This document shows, in pieces, positions 53,310 through 62,526 of a DNA stretch of 64,000 nt. Each line of letters opens with the position of its first letter. The stretch's first letter is position 1. The notes under the pieces were generated by a model that worked only from the letters and a program-made list of their open reading frames with translations, did not search any database and was not told where the DNA came from. The position numbers were made by a program, and so were the translations under genes. Source of the DNA: Streptomonospora salina (GTDB lineage Bacteria; Actinomycetota; Actinomycetes; Streptosporangiales; Streptosporangiaceae); contig NZ_JACHLY010000001.1 of NCBI RefSeq assembly GCF_014204715.1, positions 4,486,501 to 4,550,500 on the forward strand, read 5' to 3'.

Positions 53310-53942
53310 CTAGTAGGCGGCGGTGAACCGAGCGCGGCGGTGCTCCGGGTGCTCGGCCTCGTCCAGCAGCACCACCGCCAGGTCGGCAGCGGAGATCCGC
53401 GAGTTCCCGGCGGCGTCGACGACGAGCTCGTCGCGGCCCAGTCGGTATCGGCCGGTCCGCTCGCCCGTGTCCAGCAGGGACGGGGGGCTCAGGTAGGTCC
53501 AGTCGGCGCGGGTGTCCCGGCGGCAGACGGCGAGCTGGTCGGCGCAGGCACGCGCGATCGGGCGCAGTTCCGCAGGGAAACCGGGCGCGTCGGCGACGGT
53601 CCTGCCGCCGGAACCGGGGACGGTGAGGGTGGCCGCGCCGCCCACCAGCAGCAGCCGGGTGCCCGCGCGGGCGGTCGCGGTCAGTAGGGATCGGGCGGTG
53701 GTGACGAGCTCGGGTTCGCGGTCGGTTGCGGGCCGGGTGGCACTGATCACCAGGTCGCTGCGGCGGCACAGCGCTTCTGTCGCGGCGGTGTCGGCGGCGT
53801 CGGCGCGGGTGGCGCGAATGGGCAGTCCGGCGGCGCGCGCGGGGTCGCGGACGGCCGCAGTGACCTCGTGGCCGCGGTCCAGCGCTTCGGTGACGGTGTG
53901 CGCGCCGACGCTTCCGGCCGCTCCGAAGACGGTGATGCGCAT
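53310..53942 (-). CDS. NAD(P)-binding oxidoreductase, atypical SDR/NmrA-like
   Basis: A 210-residue Rossmann-fold protein. The dinucleotide motif GAAGSVG is at residues 7-13, followed by VTEALDRGHEVTAAVRDP and DLVISATRP. It lacks a classic YxxxK pair, so it belongs to the atypical NAD(P)H-binding group (NmrA or flavin-reductase-like) rather than classical dehydrogenases. It lies 67 bp downstream of the MFS gene on the same strand and is probably cotranscribed with it under the divergent LysR regulator. ATG 53942 follows GAAAGG. Confidence 0.8.
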   Translation of the reverse strand: MRITVFGAAGSVGAHTVTEALDRGHEVTAAVRDPARAAGLPIRATRADAADTAATEALCRRSDLVISATRPATDREPELVTTARSLLTATARAGTRLLLVGGAATLTVPGSGGRTVADAPGFPAELRPIARACADQLAVCRRDTRADWTYLSPPSLLDTGERTGRYRLGRDELVVDAAGNSRISAADLAVVLLDEAEHPEHRRARFTAAY

Positions 53943-54009
53943 GATGTCGGGCCTTTCGATCGGATGTGGAACAGGTGAGGCGCGTGCAGCGGATTCCGGG
54001 GGCGGGGGG

Positions 54010-55269
54010 CTATGCGGCGGTGGGGTCGGGGGAGCGGCGACCGGCCCGGGCGGCGGAGCGTTCGAGTGCCCACAGGAGGAAGGCCGCGGTGGCCAGCATG
54101 CAGCCGAGGACGCTGACGCCGGTCCACCCGGCCGCGGCCCATACGACCGAGGCCAGTGCCGATCCCGTCGCCCCGCCGACGAAGAACGCGGTCATGAAGG
54201 CGGAGTTCACGCGGTTGCGGATCTCGGGCCGGAGCGCGTAGACGACGTTCTGGCTGCTGTTGAGTACGGATTGCTGGGCGATGTTGAGGGCGAGCGTGCC
54301 GCCGAGCAGCCAGGCCGGGGACTCCCCGCCCGCTCCGATCGCGATCCAGGACAGCGCCAGCACGGCGGTGCCGGCTCCGGACACCGTCTGGACCAGACCG
54401 CGGTCGGCGAGTCGGCCCGCGAACGGGGTCGCCAGGGCGCCGGCGACGCCGACCAGCCCGAAGAGCCCGATGGCCGATTCCGACCACCCGTAACCCGGGC
54501 CGGCGAGCAGGAAGACGACTGCGGTCCACAGGGCGTTGAACGACGCGAGCGACAGGGCGCCGATTCCGGCGCGCCAGCGCAGGAGCGGCTCGCGGCCGAA
54601 CAGCGCCAGGGTCGACGCCAGCAGCGCGGGGTAGCCGGGGCCGGCTCGGGTGTGCAGTCGGGGTAGTCGCCGCCAGAGGAGGAGAGCCACGGCCAACACC
54701 AGCGCCGCATCGATCCAGTAGACGGTGCGCCAGCCGCCCAGTTCGGCCAGCGCGCCCGAGATCGCGCGCGCCAGCAGTCCGCCCAGCAGCAGCCCGGTCA
54801 TGACAGTTCCCACGACCCGGCCCCGGTGTTCGGGACGGGCCAGTGCGACCGCGAAGGGAACGAGGACTTGGGCTGCGACGGAGGCCAGGGCTGTCAGCAG
54901 CGTTCCCGCGAGCAGGACCGCTCCGTTCGGTGCGGCTCCGGTGGCCAGCATGCAAGCGGCCGTGGCGGTGAGGAGTCCGATCGCCAGCCTGCGGCGTTCG
55001 AACAGATCGCCCAGCGGGAGGATCAGGATCAGGCCGAGCGCGTAGCCGACTTGGGCGGCGGTGACCACGAGCCCGGCGGTGACGGTGCTCAGCTGCAGTT
55101 CGCCGGCGATGAGGTCGAGCAACGGCTGGGCGACGTAGTTTCCCGCCACCGCGAGTCCGGTGGCAGCCGATATGAGCAGCAGCAGTCCGGTGCTGACGGT
55201 GGGTCCGGTGTGCGGGGAGGGCGGATCGGCCGCCGGTGTGCGCCGTGGGCGCAAGAGCGCATGTGCCAT
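54010..55269 (-). CDS. MFS transporter (DHA1-like)
   Basis: A 419-residue major facilitator protein with about 12 membrane helices. Conserved pieces include LGLILILPLGDLFERRRL (motif A region), the ARPEHRGRVVGTVMTGLLLGGLLARAISG stretch (motif C-like) and the second-half FAGRLADRGL. It resembles small-molecule exporters such as those for sugars, amino acids or drugs; the substrate is unknown. It is divergent from the LysR gene by 78 bp and upstream of the oxidoreductase. Confidence 0.87.
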   Translation of the reverse strand: MAHALLRPRRTPAADPPSPHTGPTVSTGLLLLISAATGLAVAGNYVAQPLLDLIAGELQLSTVTAGLVVTAAQVGYALGLILILPLGDLFERRRLAIGLLTATAACMLATGAAPNGAVLLAGTLLTALASVAAQVLVPFAVALARPEHRGRVVGTVMTGLLLGGLLARAISGALAELGGWRTVYWIDAALVLAVALLLWRRLPRLHTRAGPGYPALLASTLALFGREPLLRWRAGIGALSLASFNALWTAVVFLLAGPGYGWSESAIGLFGLVGVAGALATPFAGRLADRGLVQTVSGAGTAVLALSWIAIGAGGESPAWLLGGTLALNIAQQSVLNSSQNVVYALRPEIRNRVNSAFMTAFFVGGATGSALASVVWAAAGWTGVSVLGCMLATAAFLLWALERSAARAGRRSPDPTAA

Positions 55270-55322
55270 GCCTTCACCGTCGCTGCTCGCTATTCATGAG
55301 TCCAACACATGTTTGTCATCCG

Positions 55323-55345
55323 ATCGATCGTGCTTCACGATTGAT
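55323..55345. promoter_or_regulatory. LysR-type operator
   Basis: ATCGATCGT-N5-ACGATTGAT is an inverted repeat with one mismatch and contains a T-N11-A core. It lies directly before the LysR start codon, between the divergent genes, as expected for the regulator's own site. Confidence 0.6.
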
Positions 55346-55347
55346 CT

Positions 55348-56235
55348 ATGGAGCTGCAGCAGATGCGTTATGTCGTGGCCGTCGCCGAAACCGGGAACTT
55401 CACTCGTGCCGCCGAGCGCTGCCTGGTCGTGCAGTCGGCCCTGAGCCATCAGATCGCCCGGCTGGAACGGGAGCTGGGTGCCCGGCTGTTCGACCGGACG
55501 AGCCGCCGCGTGCGCCTCAGCGCCGCAGGCGAGGTGTTCCTGCCCGCCGCACGCCAGGCCCTGGACGCGGCCGAGCGGGCGCGCGCCGAGGTCGCCTCTG
55601 CCGCGGGCGAGGTCCGCGGCCGCCTGGCAGTCGGCGCTATCCCCACGGTGGCGGCGGTGGATCTGCCCGGTCTCCTCCGCGACTACCGGGAACGCCACCC
55701 GCGGGTGCGGGTGAGTCTGCGGGTGGCCGGAAGCGCCGGGCTGATCGAGCAGGTCAGGCAGGGCGCGCTGGACTCGGCGTTCGTCGGGCTGAGCAGTGGC
55801 AGCCGACCGGAAGGGGTGCGCAGCCGCGAGCTCGCCCGCGGTCACCACGTGGCGGTGGCCGCCCCCGGGCACTGGCTGGACGGGCGTACCGAAGTGGAGT
55901 TGCGCGATCTGGCCGATGAGACGTTCGTGGACTTCACTGCGGGCGGTGCGGGCCGCGCCCAGTCCGACGAGGCGTTCGCCGCGGCGGGTGTCGCTCGGGA
56001 GGTGGCCTTCGAGGCGACGGCCGTCGACCTCATCGCACGCCTGGTGCGCCAGGGGCTCGGGATCAGCCTGCTGCCCGCCGCGTTCGTGCCCGAGGTACCG
56101 GGCGTGTGCACGGTGCCCATCCGCGACGCCCCTACACGGGTGGAGTACCTGGTGTGGAGCCGTGTCCGGCCGGCGCCGCCCGCCGCCGCCCTGCTGGAGG
56201 CGCTCGGGGCGGCGTCGGAGAGCGGCGGGGAGTAG
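55348..56235 (+). CDS. LysR-family transcriptional regulator
   Basis: A 295-residue LysR-type regulator. The N-terminal winged HTH is seen in RYVVAVAETGNFTRAAERCLVVQSALSHQIARLERELGARLFDRTS (residues about 7-52 when read in parts), and an effector-binding domain covers about 90-290 (GRLAVGAIPTVAAVDLPGLL; ATAVDLIARLVRQGLGISLLP). It probably controls the divergent MFS and oxidoreductase genes and its own expression through the inverted repeat just upstream. The inducer is unknown. Confidence 0.92.
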   Translation: MELQQMRYVVAVAETGNFTRAAERCLVVQSALSHQIARLERELGARLFDRTSRRVRLSAAGEVFLPAARQALDAAERARAEVASAAGEVRGRLAVGAIPTVAAVDLPGLLRDYRERHPRVRVSLRVAGSAGLIEQVRQGALDSAFVGLSSGSRPEGVRSRELARGHHVAVAAPGHWLDGRTEVELRDLADETFVDFTAGGAGRAQSDEAFAAAGVAREVAFEATAVDLIARLVRQGLGISLLPAAFVPEVPGVCTVPIRDAPTRVEYLVWSRVRPAPPAAALLEALGAASESGGE

Positions 56236-56457
56236 GGGAGCGGGGCACGAGGGGTCGGCGGAGAGCTTCCGGCGCGTCCACAGCGGCAGTATCCGGACAC
56301 CCGAATCCGGGCACGGATAGCGGAGGTTTATCGCCTTGCCACCGCCGAAACCCCTGCGATGTGGGACGATGCCCGAACTCTCAGCCGGAGCCGCGGAACC
56401 CCAGAGGTGATTCCCACGTCGAATCCGCAGTTCCGCAACTACAAGGAGTCGATACCT

Positions 56458-58230
56458 ATGTCCTTCGCGCAGACTGTGCGCGGAGCCGCCTCATCGGTCG
56501 CTGAAGGCGGCGATCCCCGCGAGGCGGTATCCGACGCGCTCGGCGAGGCGTCCGAGGGGTTCGGCCTCGATCCGGGCGATTTCCTGGCCGCCCGCGAGCA
56601 GGGCGCCTCGGTCGGAACCCGCATCGAGCAGCAGAGCACGTCCATCAACAACGCCGGCGAGGCGCTGAACCAGAGCACCTTCGAGCGCGGTTCCAGCGGC
56701 CCGGTGCACGTCATCTGCCCGATGGCGATTCCGCGCGGGCGCACCTTCACCACCATGCTGCCGGTGATCCTGCTGCTGGTGGTCGGAGTCATCGGCCAGG
56801 TCGCCACCGCCCCGCTCTCGATCGCCACCGGCGTGCTGCTCAACCCGTTCTTCGGGGTGCACTACTGGGTGGTGCTGGCGCTGTTCGCCGCGTTCATGTG
56901 GTGGCGCCAGGGCATGGTGATGGTTCCCGACGGCTGCGCCGCGCTGATCACCCGCTTCGGCAAGCTGGAGCAGGTCGTGGGGCCGGGCCGCGTCACGCTG
57001 CTCAACCCGTGGAAGCGGGTCTCCTACATCGTCAACACCACCCGCGAGTACCCGTTCAACGCGCCGATCCGCGAGGCGCCCACCAAGAGCGGAGTGCAGG
57101 CCTCCATCGATCTGTTCGTGCAGTTCAAGATCGAAGACCCCGAGCAGTTCATCTTCGTGCTGGGCGCGGTCCAGGGGTTCCAGGAGAAACTGAACAACGC
57201 CGTCAGCGAAGTCACCCGCAGCCTGATCTACGACCAGCAGGCCTCGGACATCTACGACATGGTGGGCGAGAACACCGCGCGGCTGCTGGAGCAGCTCAAC
57301 CAGCAGTTCCTGCCCGCGGTGCGGCTGACCAACGCCAACATCACCCACGCGGAGCCCTCCAGCAAGGAGTACCGCATGGATCTGGCCGCACCCGAGATGG
57401 TGCGGGTGGCCAAGGAGGCCTACACCTACGAGTACGAACTCCAGCTGCGCAAGGAGCAGAACGAGGGCGACCTCAACAAGGAGCTCGCGTCGCTGAACGA
57501 GACCCTCTCGGCGATCCAGGCCGACATCGCCCAGTACCAGGCGCAGATGGACACGGCCTTGGAGCGTGAGACCAACCGGGCGCGCGCCCAGGCCCGGCAG
57601 CGCTTCGTCGAAGCCGAGAGCACCGCCAACGCCAACGCCGCGCTGCTGGAGGCCCAGGCCCTGGACATCCGCGCCGTCAGCGCCGCCGAGGCGCCCGAGA
57701 TCCTCAACTACCGCTACCAGCAGCACCTGCTGGACAAGCTGGAGAGCGTCGCCGACAGCCTGCCGCAGGTGCTGCACGTGGGCGCCGGCGACGAGAGCGG
57801 CGTCGACTTCCTGCGAGTGGCCCAGGGCATCCTGGGCGAGGCCGAGGCCTCGCTGTTCTCCGAGGAGGACATGTCCGCCATCCGCGCCCGCCTCACCGAG
57901 ATCTCCGAGCGCATCTCCGAGCGCGAAGACGAGATCAGCCGCGTGCTGGCCGACGACGAGGGGGACACCGTCGAGCCCCCGCCGCCCGACGACGTCCCCA
58001 ACGCCGACAAGATCGAGCAGATCCGCCAGTCGGTCAGCGACGACAGCATCGACGAGCGCATCAGCTCGGTCGCGGGCGATGAGGAGCAGGAGCAGGAGCA
58101 GCGGGACCCCGCACAGCAGCCCCCGCACACCGGTCCCGCGCCGGATGCGGGCGGCCGCACCGCGCCCGGCTCCCCGCCCGCGCCGCCGCGGTCCCAGCAG
58201 CCCGGCACCGATGAGGGAGGCACCCGATGA
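56458..58230 (+). CDS. SPFH/band-7 membrane protein A
   Basis: A 590-residue protein of the stomatin/prohibitin/flotillin/HflKC class. Residues 1-90 are soluble; two hydrophobic segments lie at about 100-125 and 128-150; the SPFH domain covers about 155-330 (MVPDGCAALITRFGKLEQVVGPG, VNTTREYPFNAPIREAPTKS); and a long coiled coil follows (about 335-430), rich in Glu, Gln and Ala. The last 90 residues are acidic and Pro-rich. ATG 56458 has AAGGAG upstream. The stop overlaps the next SPFH gene by 4 nt. SPFH proteins form large membrane cages or microdomains; the specific role is unknown. Confidence 0.85.
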   Translation: MSFAQTVRGAASSVAEGGDPREAVSDALGEASEGFGLDPGDFLAAREQGASVGTRIEQQSTSINNAGEALNQSTFERGSSGPVHVICPMAIPRGRTFTTMLPVILLLVVGVIGQVATAPLSIATGVLLNPFFGVHYWVVLALFAAFMWWRQGMVMVPDGCAALITRFGKLEQVVGPGRVTLLNPWKRVSYIVNTTREYPFNAPIREAPTKSGVQASIDLFVQFKIEDPEQFIFVLGAVQGFQEKLNNAVSEVTRSLIYDQQASDIYDMVGENTARLLEQLNQQFLPAVRLTNANITHAEPSSKEYRMDLAAPEMVRVAKEAYTYEYELQLRKEQNEGDLNKELASLNETLSAIQADIAQYQAQMDTALERETNRARAQARQRFVEAESTANANAALLEAQALDIRAVSAAEAPEILNYRYQQHLLDKLESVADSLPQVLHVGAGDESGVDFLRVAQGILGEAEASLFSEEDMSAIRARLTEISERISEREDEISRVLADDEGDTVEPPPPDDVPNADKIEQIRQSVSDDSIDERISSVAGDEEQEQEQRDPAQQPPHTGPAPDAGGRTAPGSPPAPPRSQQPGTDEGGTR

Positions 58231-59636
58231 GCCAGCAGCAACCCGAGCCGGGTACCGGCGGCTCCAGCATCAAGGAGGCACTGGCCTCCTGGAACGACAT
58301 CGCGCGCCTGCTGCGCGGCGGAGACCAGGGCGCACTCGTGCCCGTGGTGATTCCGCGCGACGGCCGCGGCCTGAAGTGGACCCTGCTCGTGTGGCTGGCC
58401 CTCTACCTGCTGCTGACCGCGCTGCTGATCGCGGTGGTCGGCGGGTTCCTGCTGTCGTGGGCGGCGATCCCGGCGTTCGCCCTGGCGCTGGGTTCGCTCA
58501 TGCTGGGCCTGCTGTGGTGGTGGCGCTCGTCGATCGTGGAGATCGAGCAGGGCACCGTCGGGGTCCTGACCAAGTACGGCCAGGTCGTGGGCCAGCTCGA
58601 CCCGGGCCGGCACTACCTGTGGCACCCCTGGTCGCGGGTGGACTTCGTCGTCGACATCTCCACCGAGATCCCCTACACCGCACCCGTGCTGGCCTGCCCC
58701 ACGCACGAGAACGTGCCGCTGAAGTCGATCGAGTTCTTCCTGAAGTTCCGCATCACCGACGCGGTCGCCTTCGTGCGCGGCATCGGCGCCAGCAACTTCG
58801 ACCTGGTGCTGTCCAACGCCGTGCAGGACGCCATCCGCCAGCGCAGCCGCCAGGTGCTCACCGAAAGCGCCTACGATCTGCGCGGCTCGGATGTCGCCGA
58901 CATGCAGGAGCTGCTCAACCGCCAGCTCAGCCGCTACGGCGTGCGCATCATGGGCTGCAACATCCCCGACGTGCAGCTGCCGAGCCAGTACCAGCAGCAC
59001 TTGGCCACGCGCGAGCGCGTCGCCAAGGAGATGGTGGCCTACGAGCAGGAGTGGGAACTGACCCGCAAGCGGCGCATCGACACGCTGCTCATGGACATCG
59101 AGCGGTCCAAGAAGACCCGCGACGCGAAGATCGTCGAGGTCAACGCGGCGCTGAACAAGGCCCGCAAGGACGTCGCGCAGATGCTGGAGGAGCAGGAGAC
59201 CGAAGCCCAGCGGGTGCGCTTCGAGATCGAGACGCGCGGCAGGTCGGACCTGGTGGCGGCGGAGAACGAGGCCAAGGCCCAGCGCCGCCTGGCGACCTCC
59301 TACCGCGACAACCGCGCGGTGCTGCAGTACGAGCTGGCTCGGCGCCGCCTGGACGTGGGCGCCACGCTGGCCGCGCACGCGCCGCAGCCGGTGGTGGTGC
59401 GCACCGACGGCCAGAGCGGCGACTCCTCGGCGCTGTCGACGCTGATGATGGCCCGGATGCTGCCCGACCTGGGCGGCGGAAACCGGGGCGGCGCCCGGCG
59501 GCCGGTGGGCTCCGACGACTCCGACGAGGCCGCCGATGCGGCCTCCGGCGCCTTTCAGCAGGTGCAGGGGTCGATGGCCGCCGCAGCCGAGCGGGGCCAG
59601 CGCAACCAGAGCGAAGGCGGGGACCGCGACCGCTGA
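58227..59636 (+). CDS. SPFH/band-7 membrane protein B
   Basis: A 469-residue SPFH protein, translationally coupled to gene A (ATGA overlap). Two hydrophobic segments at about 50-95 precede the SPFH domain (about 97-275: SIVEIEQGTVGVLTKYGQVVG, HENVPLKSIEFFLKFRITD, DLRGSDVADMQELLNRQL). A coiled coil (about 268-360) follows, then a Gly/Ser-rich tail. It differs clearly from gene A, so the two probably form a hetero-oligomer like HflK-HflC, but no FtsH gene is near. A TTCG-loop terminator follows. Confidence 0.85.
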   Translation: MSQQQPEPGTGGSSIKEALASWNDIARLLRGGDQGALVPVVIPRDGRGLKWTLLVWLALYLLLTALLIAVVGGFLLSWAAIPAFALALGSLMLGLLWWWRSSIVEIEQGTVGVLTKYGQVVGQLDPGRHYLWHPWSRVDFVVDISTEIPYTAPVLACPTHENVPLKSIEFFLKFRITDAVAFVRGIGASNFDLVLSNAVQDAIRQRSRQVLTESAYDLRGSDVADMQELLNRQLSRYGVRIMGCNIPDVQLPSQYQQHLATRERVAKEMVAYEQEWELTRKRRIDTLLMDIERSKKTRDAKIVEVNAALNKARKDVAQMLEEQETEAQRVRFEIETRGRSDLVAAENEAKAQRRLATSYRDNRAVLQYELARRRLDVGATLAAHAPQPVVVRTDGQSGDSSALSTLMMARMLPDLGGGNRGGARRPVGSDDSDEAADAASGAFQQVQGSMAAAAERGQRNQSEGGDRDR

Positions 59637-59651
59637 GAACGCGAGCGCGGC

Positions 59652-59681
59652 GCGGGGGAGGCGGTTCGCCGCCTCCCCCGC
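59652..59681 (+). terminator. terminator after the SPFH operon
   Basis: A perfect 13-bp stem (GCGGGGGAGGCGG with CCGCCTCCCCCGC) closed by a TTCG tetraloop, 15 nt after the stop codon. Confidence 0.85.
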
Positions 59682-59761
59682 GGCCGCCCCGGGCCGGTTT
59701 CCCCGTGGCGCGGAACCGCCCCCGTAGACCGGGTCCCGCGCCGCGCCGACCCGGGCCCGCC

Positions 59762-59953
59762 TCAGGCGGCGTGGGCCAGATCGCCGTAGCCGCAGTCGAT
59801 GTCGACGCCGTGGCGCGCCGCGATCTCCACGAGATCTTCGAGCTCGCCCGCCTGCAGCAGGCACAGGTCCTCGTCGCCCCGCTCGCGTGCCTTCTGCAGC
59901 GCGCTCACGGCGTCGTAGATGCGCAGATGCAGCGCTGTCATGAACTCGTTCAT
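59762..59953 (-). CDS. small hypothetical protein
   Basis: A 63-residue, acidic, mainly helical protein: MNEFMTALHLRIYDAVSAL, then an ARERGDEDLCLLQAGELEDLVEIAARHGVDI helix. It may be a small helical hairpin. GGGAGAGCG lies before ATG 59953; the frame is open further upstream but there it is Arg/Pro-rich and unlikely to be coding. Similar mini proteins occur in actinobacteria without known function. Confidence 0.65.
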   Translation of the reverse strand: MNEFMTALHLRIYDAVSALQKARERGDEDLCLLQAGELEDLVEIAARHGVDIDCGYGDLAHAA

Positions 59954-60157
59954 GGCGCTCTCCCGTCCCTGAGGAGAATCCCTGTCGCGTCCCTGTCTAT
60001 CGGCCGCCGATAAAGGGAGGGTGAGACCGAGGCAGGCAAACCCCAAAACCCGGGGGTGAGGAGAGCCACGGCCCGCGCGGGGAACCCGGCGGGCGGGTGC
60101 GCGCCGGTGGAAACGCCCCGCGGACGGCGGTGCCGACCGCGGGACCGGCACCCGGCC

Positions 60158-60799
60158 TCAGTGCTCGGTCCAGGAGTACCAGGGGCCGCTGATGTGCTCG
60201 TAGACCGTGCCGCCGTGCCCCTTCACGAACACGTCGGTGGGCAGCGGCTCGCTGCTGTGCGCCACCCCGGAGGGGTTGAGCAGTCCCGCGCCGCGCACCG
60301 TGAAGCGTGTGACGCCGTCGCTCGTCACCGAGACCGACGACAGCGGATACAGCCCCGCCCAGGTGTCCGTGGGGGCGGTGGTGGCGGGCCGCGCGGTGTC
60401 GCCCACGGCCCGCAAAGCCGCGGTGGAGGTGTCCAGGCGCGCTTGGAGGGGGACGTCGGTGACCGACAGCACGATCGCGGCGGCGGCGATCAGCGGCGCC
60501 GTGGTCCAGCGCAGCCAGTAGCGCGCGATCATCGGCCGGGCGATGCTCACCGCGATGCCCAACCGCAGAGCGCCCATGGCGGCCAGCACCGCGCCGCCGC
60601 CCATGCCGATGACGAAGGCGGCCAGGTGCCCGCCGGGGACGCTGTCCTCGAAGAGCAGCACCAGCGCCACGAGCGTGCAGGCGGGGATGTAGAGCCGGCC
60701 CGGAGGGCGGGAAGCCCAGGACGCGAGCCGTTGGCGAGGAGTCGGCGGATGAGCGATCTCGATGAGCTTCGCGACCGAGCCCTCTTCGGCGGCGGACAT
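60158..60799 (-). CDS. membrane protein of unknown function
   Basis: A 213-residue protein with three hydrophobic segments: about 36-51, 58-82 and 95-118. The C-terminal half is extracytoplasmic or cytoplasmic and beta-rich (LYPLSSVSVTSDGVTRFTVRGAGLLNPSGVAHSSEP), ending GPWYSWTEH. I do not recognise the family. ATG 60799 follows GAAGGGGAAG; GTG 60829 in frame is the alternative. It is likely transcribed with the small gene downstream only if no terminator intervenes; none is obvious. Confidence 0.65.
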   Translation of the reverse strand: MSAAEEGSVAKLIEIAHPPTPRQRLASWASRPPGRLYIPACTLVALVLLFEDSVPGGHLAAFVIGMGGGAVLAAMGALRLGIAVSIARPMIARYWLRWTTAPLIAAAAIVLSVTDVPLQARLDTSTAALRAVGDTARPATTAPTDTWAGLYPLSSVSVTSDGVTRFTVRGAGLLNPSGVAHSSEPLPTDVFVKGHGGTVYEHISGPWYSWTEH

Positions 60800-60874
60800 G
60801 CGTGGATCTTCCCCTTCGGTCCGTGACACGGCTCGACCGGAGGGCCGGGTTCGAAGGCCTCCGGCGACACCGGG

Positions 60875-61537
60875 TCAGCTGCGGGAGGGCCGCGTGAAGC
60901 GGCCCCTGTATCCAGGATAGGGGAGCGGCGGAGCTTCCTCAGGCCGTCGCCCGATTCGCGGCCCCTGCATTCCGGTTCCGGTCCCGCCCCGCCGGTGGAA
61001 CCGCCGCCTGCGGCGGCGCGCCAGCAGCGCGTCGACCGAGAGCCGTCCCGGAAGCAGCGCCCCCAGCAGGCACACGGCGGCCAGCGCGATCAGCCACGGA
61101 ACCGGCGGTTCCGCCGCCGTCAGCACGGCCGGCGCCGTCAGCACGGCCGGCGCCGCCTCACGGCCGGCCGCCGCTGCGAGGACCGGTGCCGACGCGCTCA
61201 GCAGGACCGCCGCGGCCAGCGCCGCCCCCGCCGGCCGCGCCGCCAGCCCGGCGGCGAACGCGGCGGCGCACGCCAGCACCGTGCCGGCCGCGAGGTCGGT
61301 GCGGGGCCCGCCGCCCAGTGCCTCCCATGCCCGGGAGGCGGCGATCCAGGCCGCCGCCAGTCGTCCGGCCAGCGCGGCGGCGTCCAGTACCGCCGCCCGC
61401 AGCGCGCTGCGGCCGCGGCGCACCCACGATCCCGCGCCGCCCGGCGGATCCGGGCCCGGGGCCGTCGGCCCGTCCCGCTCCGCGTGCTCGGCGCCGATCC
61501 GCGGCGGCGCCGCACCCTGTGGTCCGCTCAGCCCCAT
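60875..61537 (-). CDS. membrane protein, possibly DoxX-like
   Basis: A 220-residue Ala-rich protein with about four hydrophobic segments between residues 47 and 165 and a basic cytoplasmic C terminus (ARRRRRRFHRRGG). The helix pattern recalls small DoxX-type membrane proteins, but no diagnostic motif is seen, so this is a weak guess. A two-copy 18-bp tandem repeat near 61117-61152 encodes APAVLT twice. It is divergent from rnhB. Confidence 0.5.
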   Translation of the reverse strand: MGLSGPQGAAPPRIGAEHAERDGPTAPGPDPPGGAGSWVRRGRSALRAAVLDAAALAGRLAAAWIAASRAWEALGGGPRTDLAAGTVLACAAAFAAGLAARPAGAALAAAVLLSASAPVLAAAAGREAAPAVLTAPAVLTAAEPPVPWLIALAAVCLLGALLPGRLSVDALLARRRRRRFHRRGGTGTGMQGPRIGRRPEEAPPLPYPGYRGRFTRPSRS

Positions 61538-61675
61538 GCGTCCTTCCTCGGCCGACTCGCAGTAACGCGGAAACTACCGACGGCGACAGGGTGGTGCGGT
61601 GTGTAACACGCGGCGGTCCCCCGAAAACCCCTGCGGCATCCGGCCGCAACGGTGTGGTGGCGGCGGGTGAACCTC

Positions 61676-61681
61676 TAGGCT
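61676..61681 (+). promoter_or_regulatory. -10 element of rnhB, leaderless layout
   Basis: TAGGCT ends 7 nt before the GTG start at 61689 and no ribosome-binding sequence intervenes, consistent with leaderless translation. Confidence 0.45.
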
Positions 61682-61688
61682 TGGCCGC

Positions 61689-62420
61689 GTGGCTGAGACC
61701 TCTCCGACCCCCGCAGCCCCGGGCGCCGCGACCGCGGCCGCCGACGGAGGCGACCCCGGACCGACGTACGAGCTCGAACGCGAGCTGCAGGCCGGCGGCG
61801 CCGCCCGCGTAGCCGGAGTCGACGAGGTCGGCCGCGGCGCATGGGCCGGACCGGTCGTGGTCTGCGCCGCGGTGGCCGACGGCACCGAGCCGCCCGACGG
61901 CCTCACCGACTCCAAGAAGCTCACCCCGCAGCGGCGCACGGCCATGGCCGGATTGCTGCGGGAGTGGGTGCACGACCACGCGATCGGCAGCGCCGACCCC
62001 GCCGAGATCGACGAGCTGGGCATGACGCGGGCGCTGCGCTTGGCCGCCACCCGCGCGCTGGACGGGCTCTCCCGCCCGCCCGACACCGTCATCCTCGACG
62101 GCAAGCACGACTACCTGGGCGCCCCCTGGCCGGTCCGCACCCGAATCCAGGCCGACCTGTCCAGCGTGGCCGTGGCCGCGGCCTCGGTCCTGGCCAAAGT
62201 GCACCGCGACTCCGGTATGGCCGCGCTGCACCCCCGATTCCCCGACTACGGCTTCGCCACCGGTGTCGGTTACCCCTCGCCCGCGCACCGTGCGGCCCTG
62301 GCCGAGCACGGACCGACCCCCTACCACCGGATGACCTGGTCCTATCTGGACGCCCTGCCCAAGTGGCGGCATCTGCGCAAACCGCGCCCGGACCCCGACG
62401 GCCAGATACCGCTGCTGTAG
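61689..62420 (+). CDS. rnhB: ribonuclease HII
   Basis: RNase HII removes ribonucleotides and RNA from RNA-DNA hybrids. The 243-residue protein has the catalytic motif [14 protein letters not shown] (about residues 43-56) with the metal-binding Asp-Glu, [10 protein letters not shown], the second acidic cluster in [11 protein letters not shown], and SVLAKVHRD with another aspartate. The first 35 residues are an Ala/Pro-rich extension. The start is GTG 61689, with a -10-like TAGGCT 7 nt before. Confidence 0.94.
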   Translation: MAETSPTPAAPGAATAAADGGDPGPTYELERELQAGGAARVAGVDEVGRGAWAGPVVVCAAVADGTEPPDGLTDSKKLTPQRRTAMAGLLREWVHDHAIGSADPAEIDELGMTRALRLAATRALDGLSRPPDTVILDGKHDYLGAPWPVRTRIQADLSSVAVAAASVLAKVHRDSGMAALHPRFPDYGFATGVGYPSPAHRAALAEHGPTPYHRMTWSYLDALPKWRHLRKPRPDPDGQIPLL

Positions 62421-62526
62421 CCGTCCGGGGCGCCACGCCGCATCCTGCCGGGCACGGCCGCCGGGGCGAGAACGCGGTCCGCGACAGCGCTTCACCAGGG
62501 ACCCGCCAAGCAAGGAAGGGATACGG

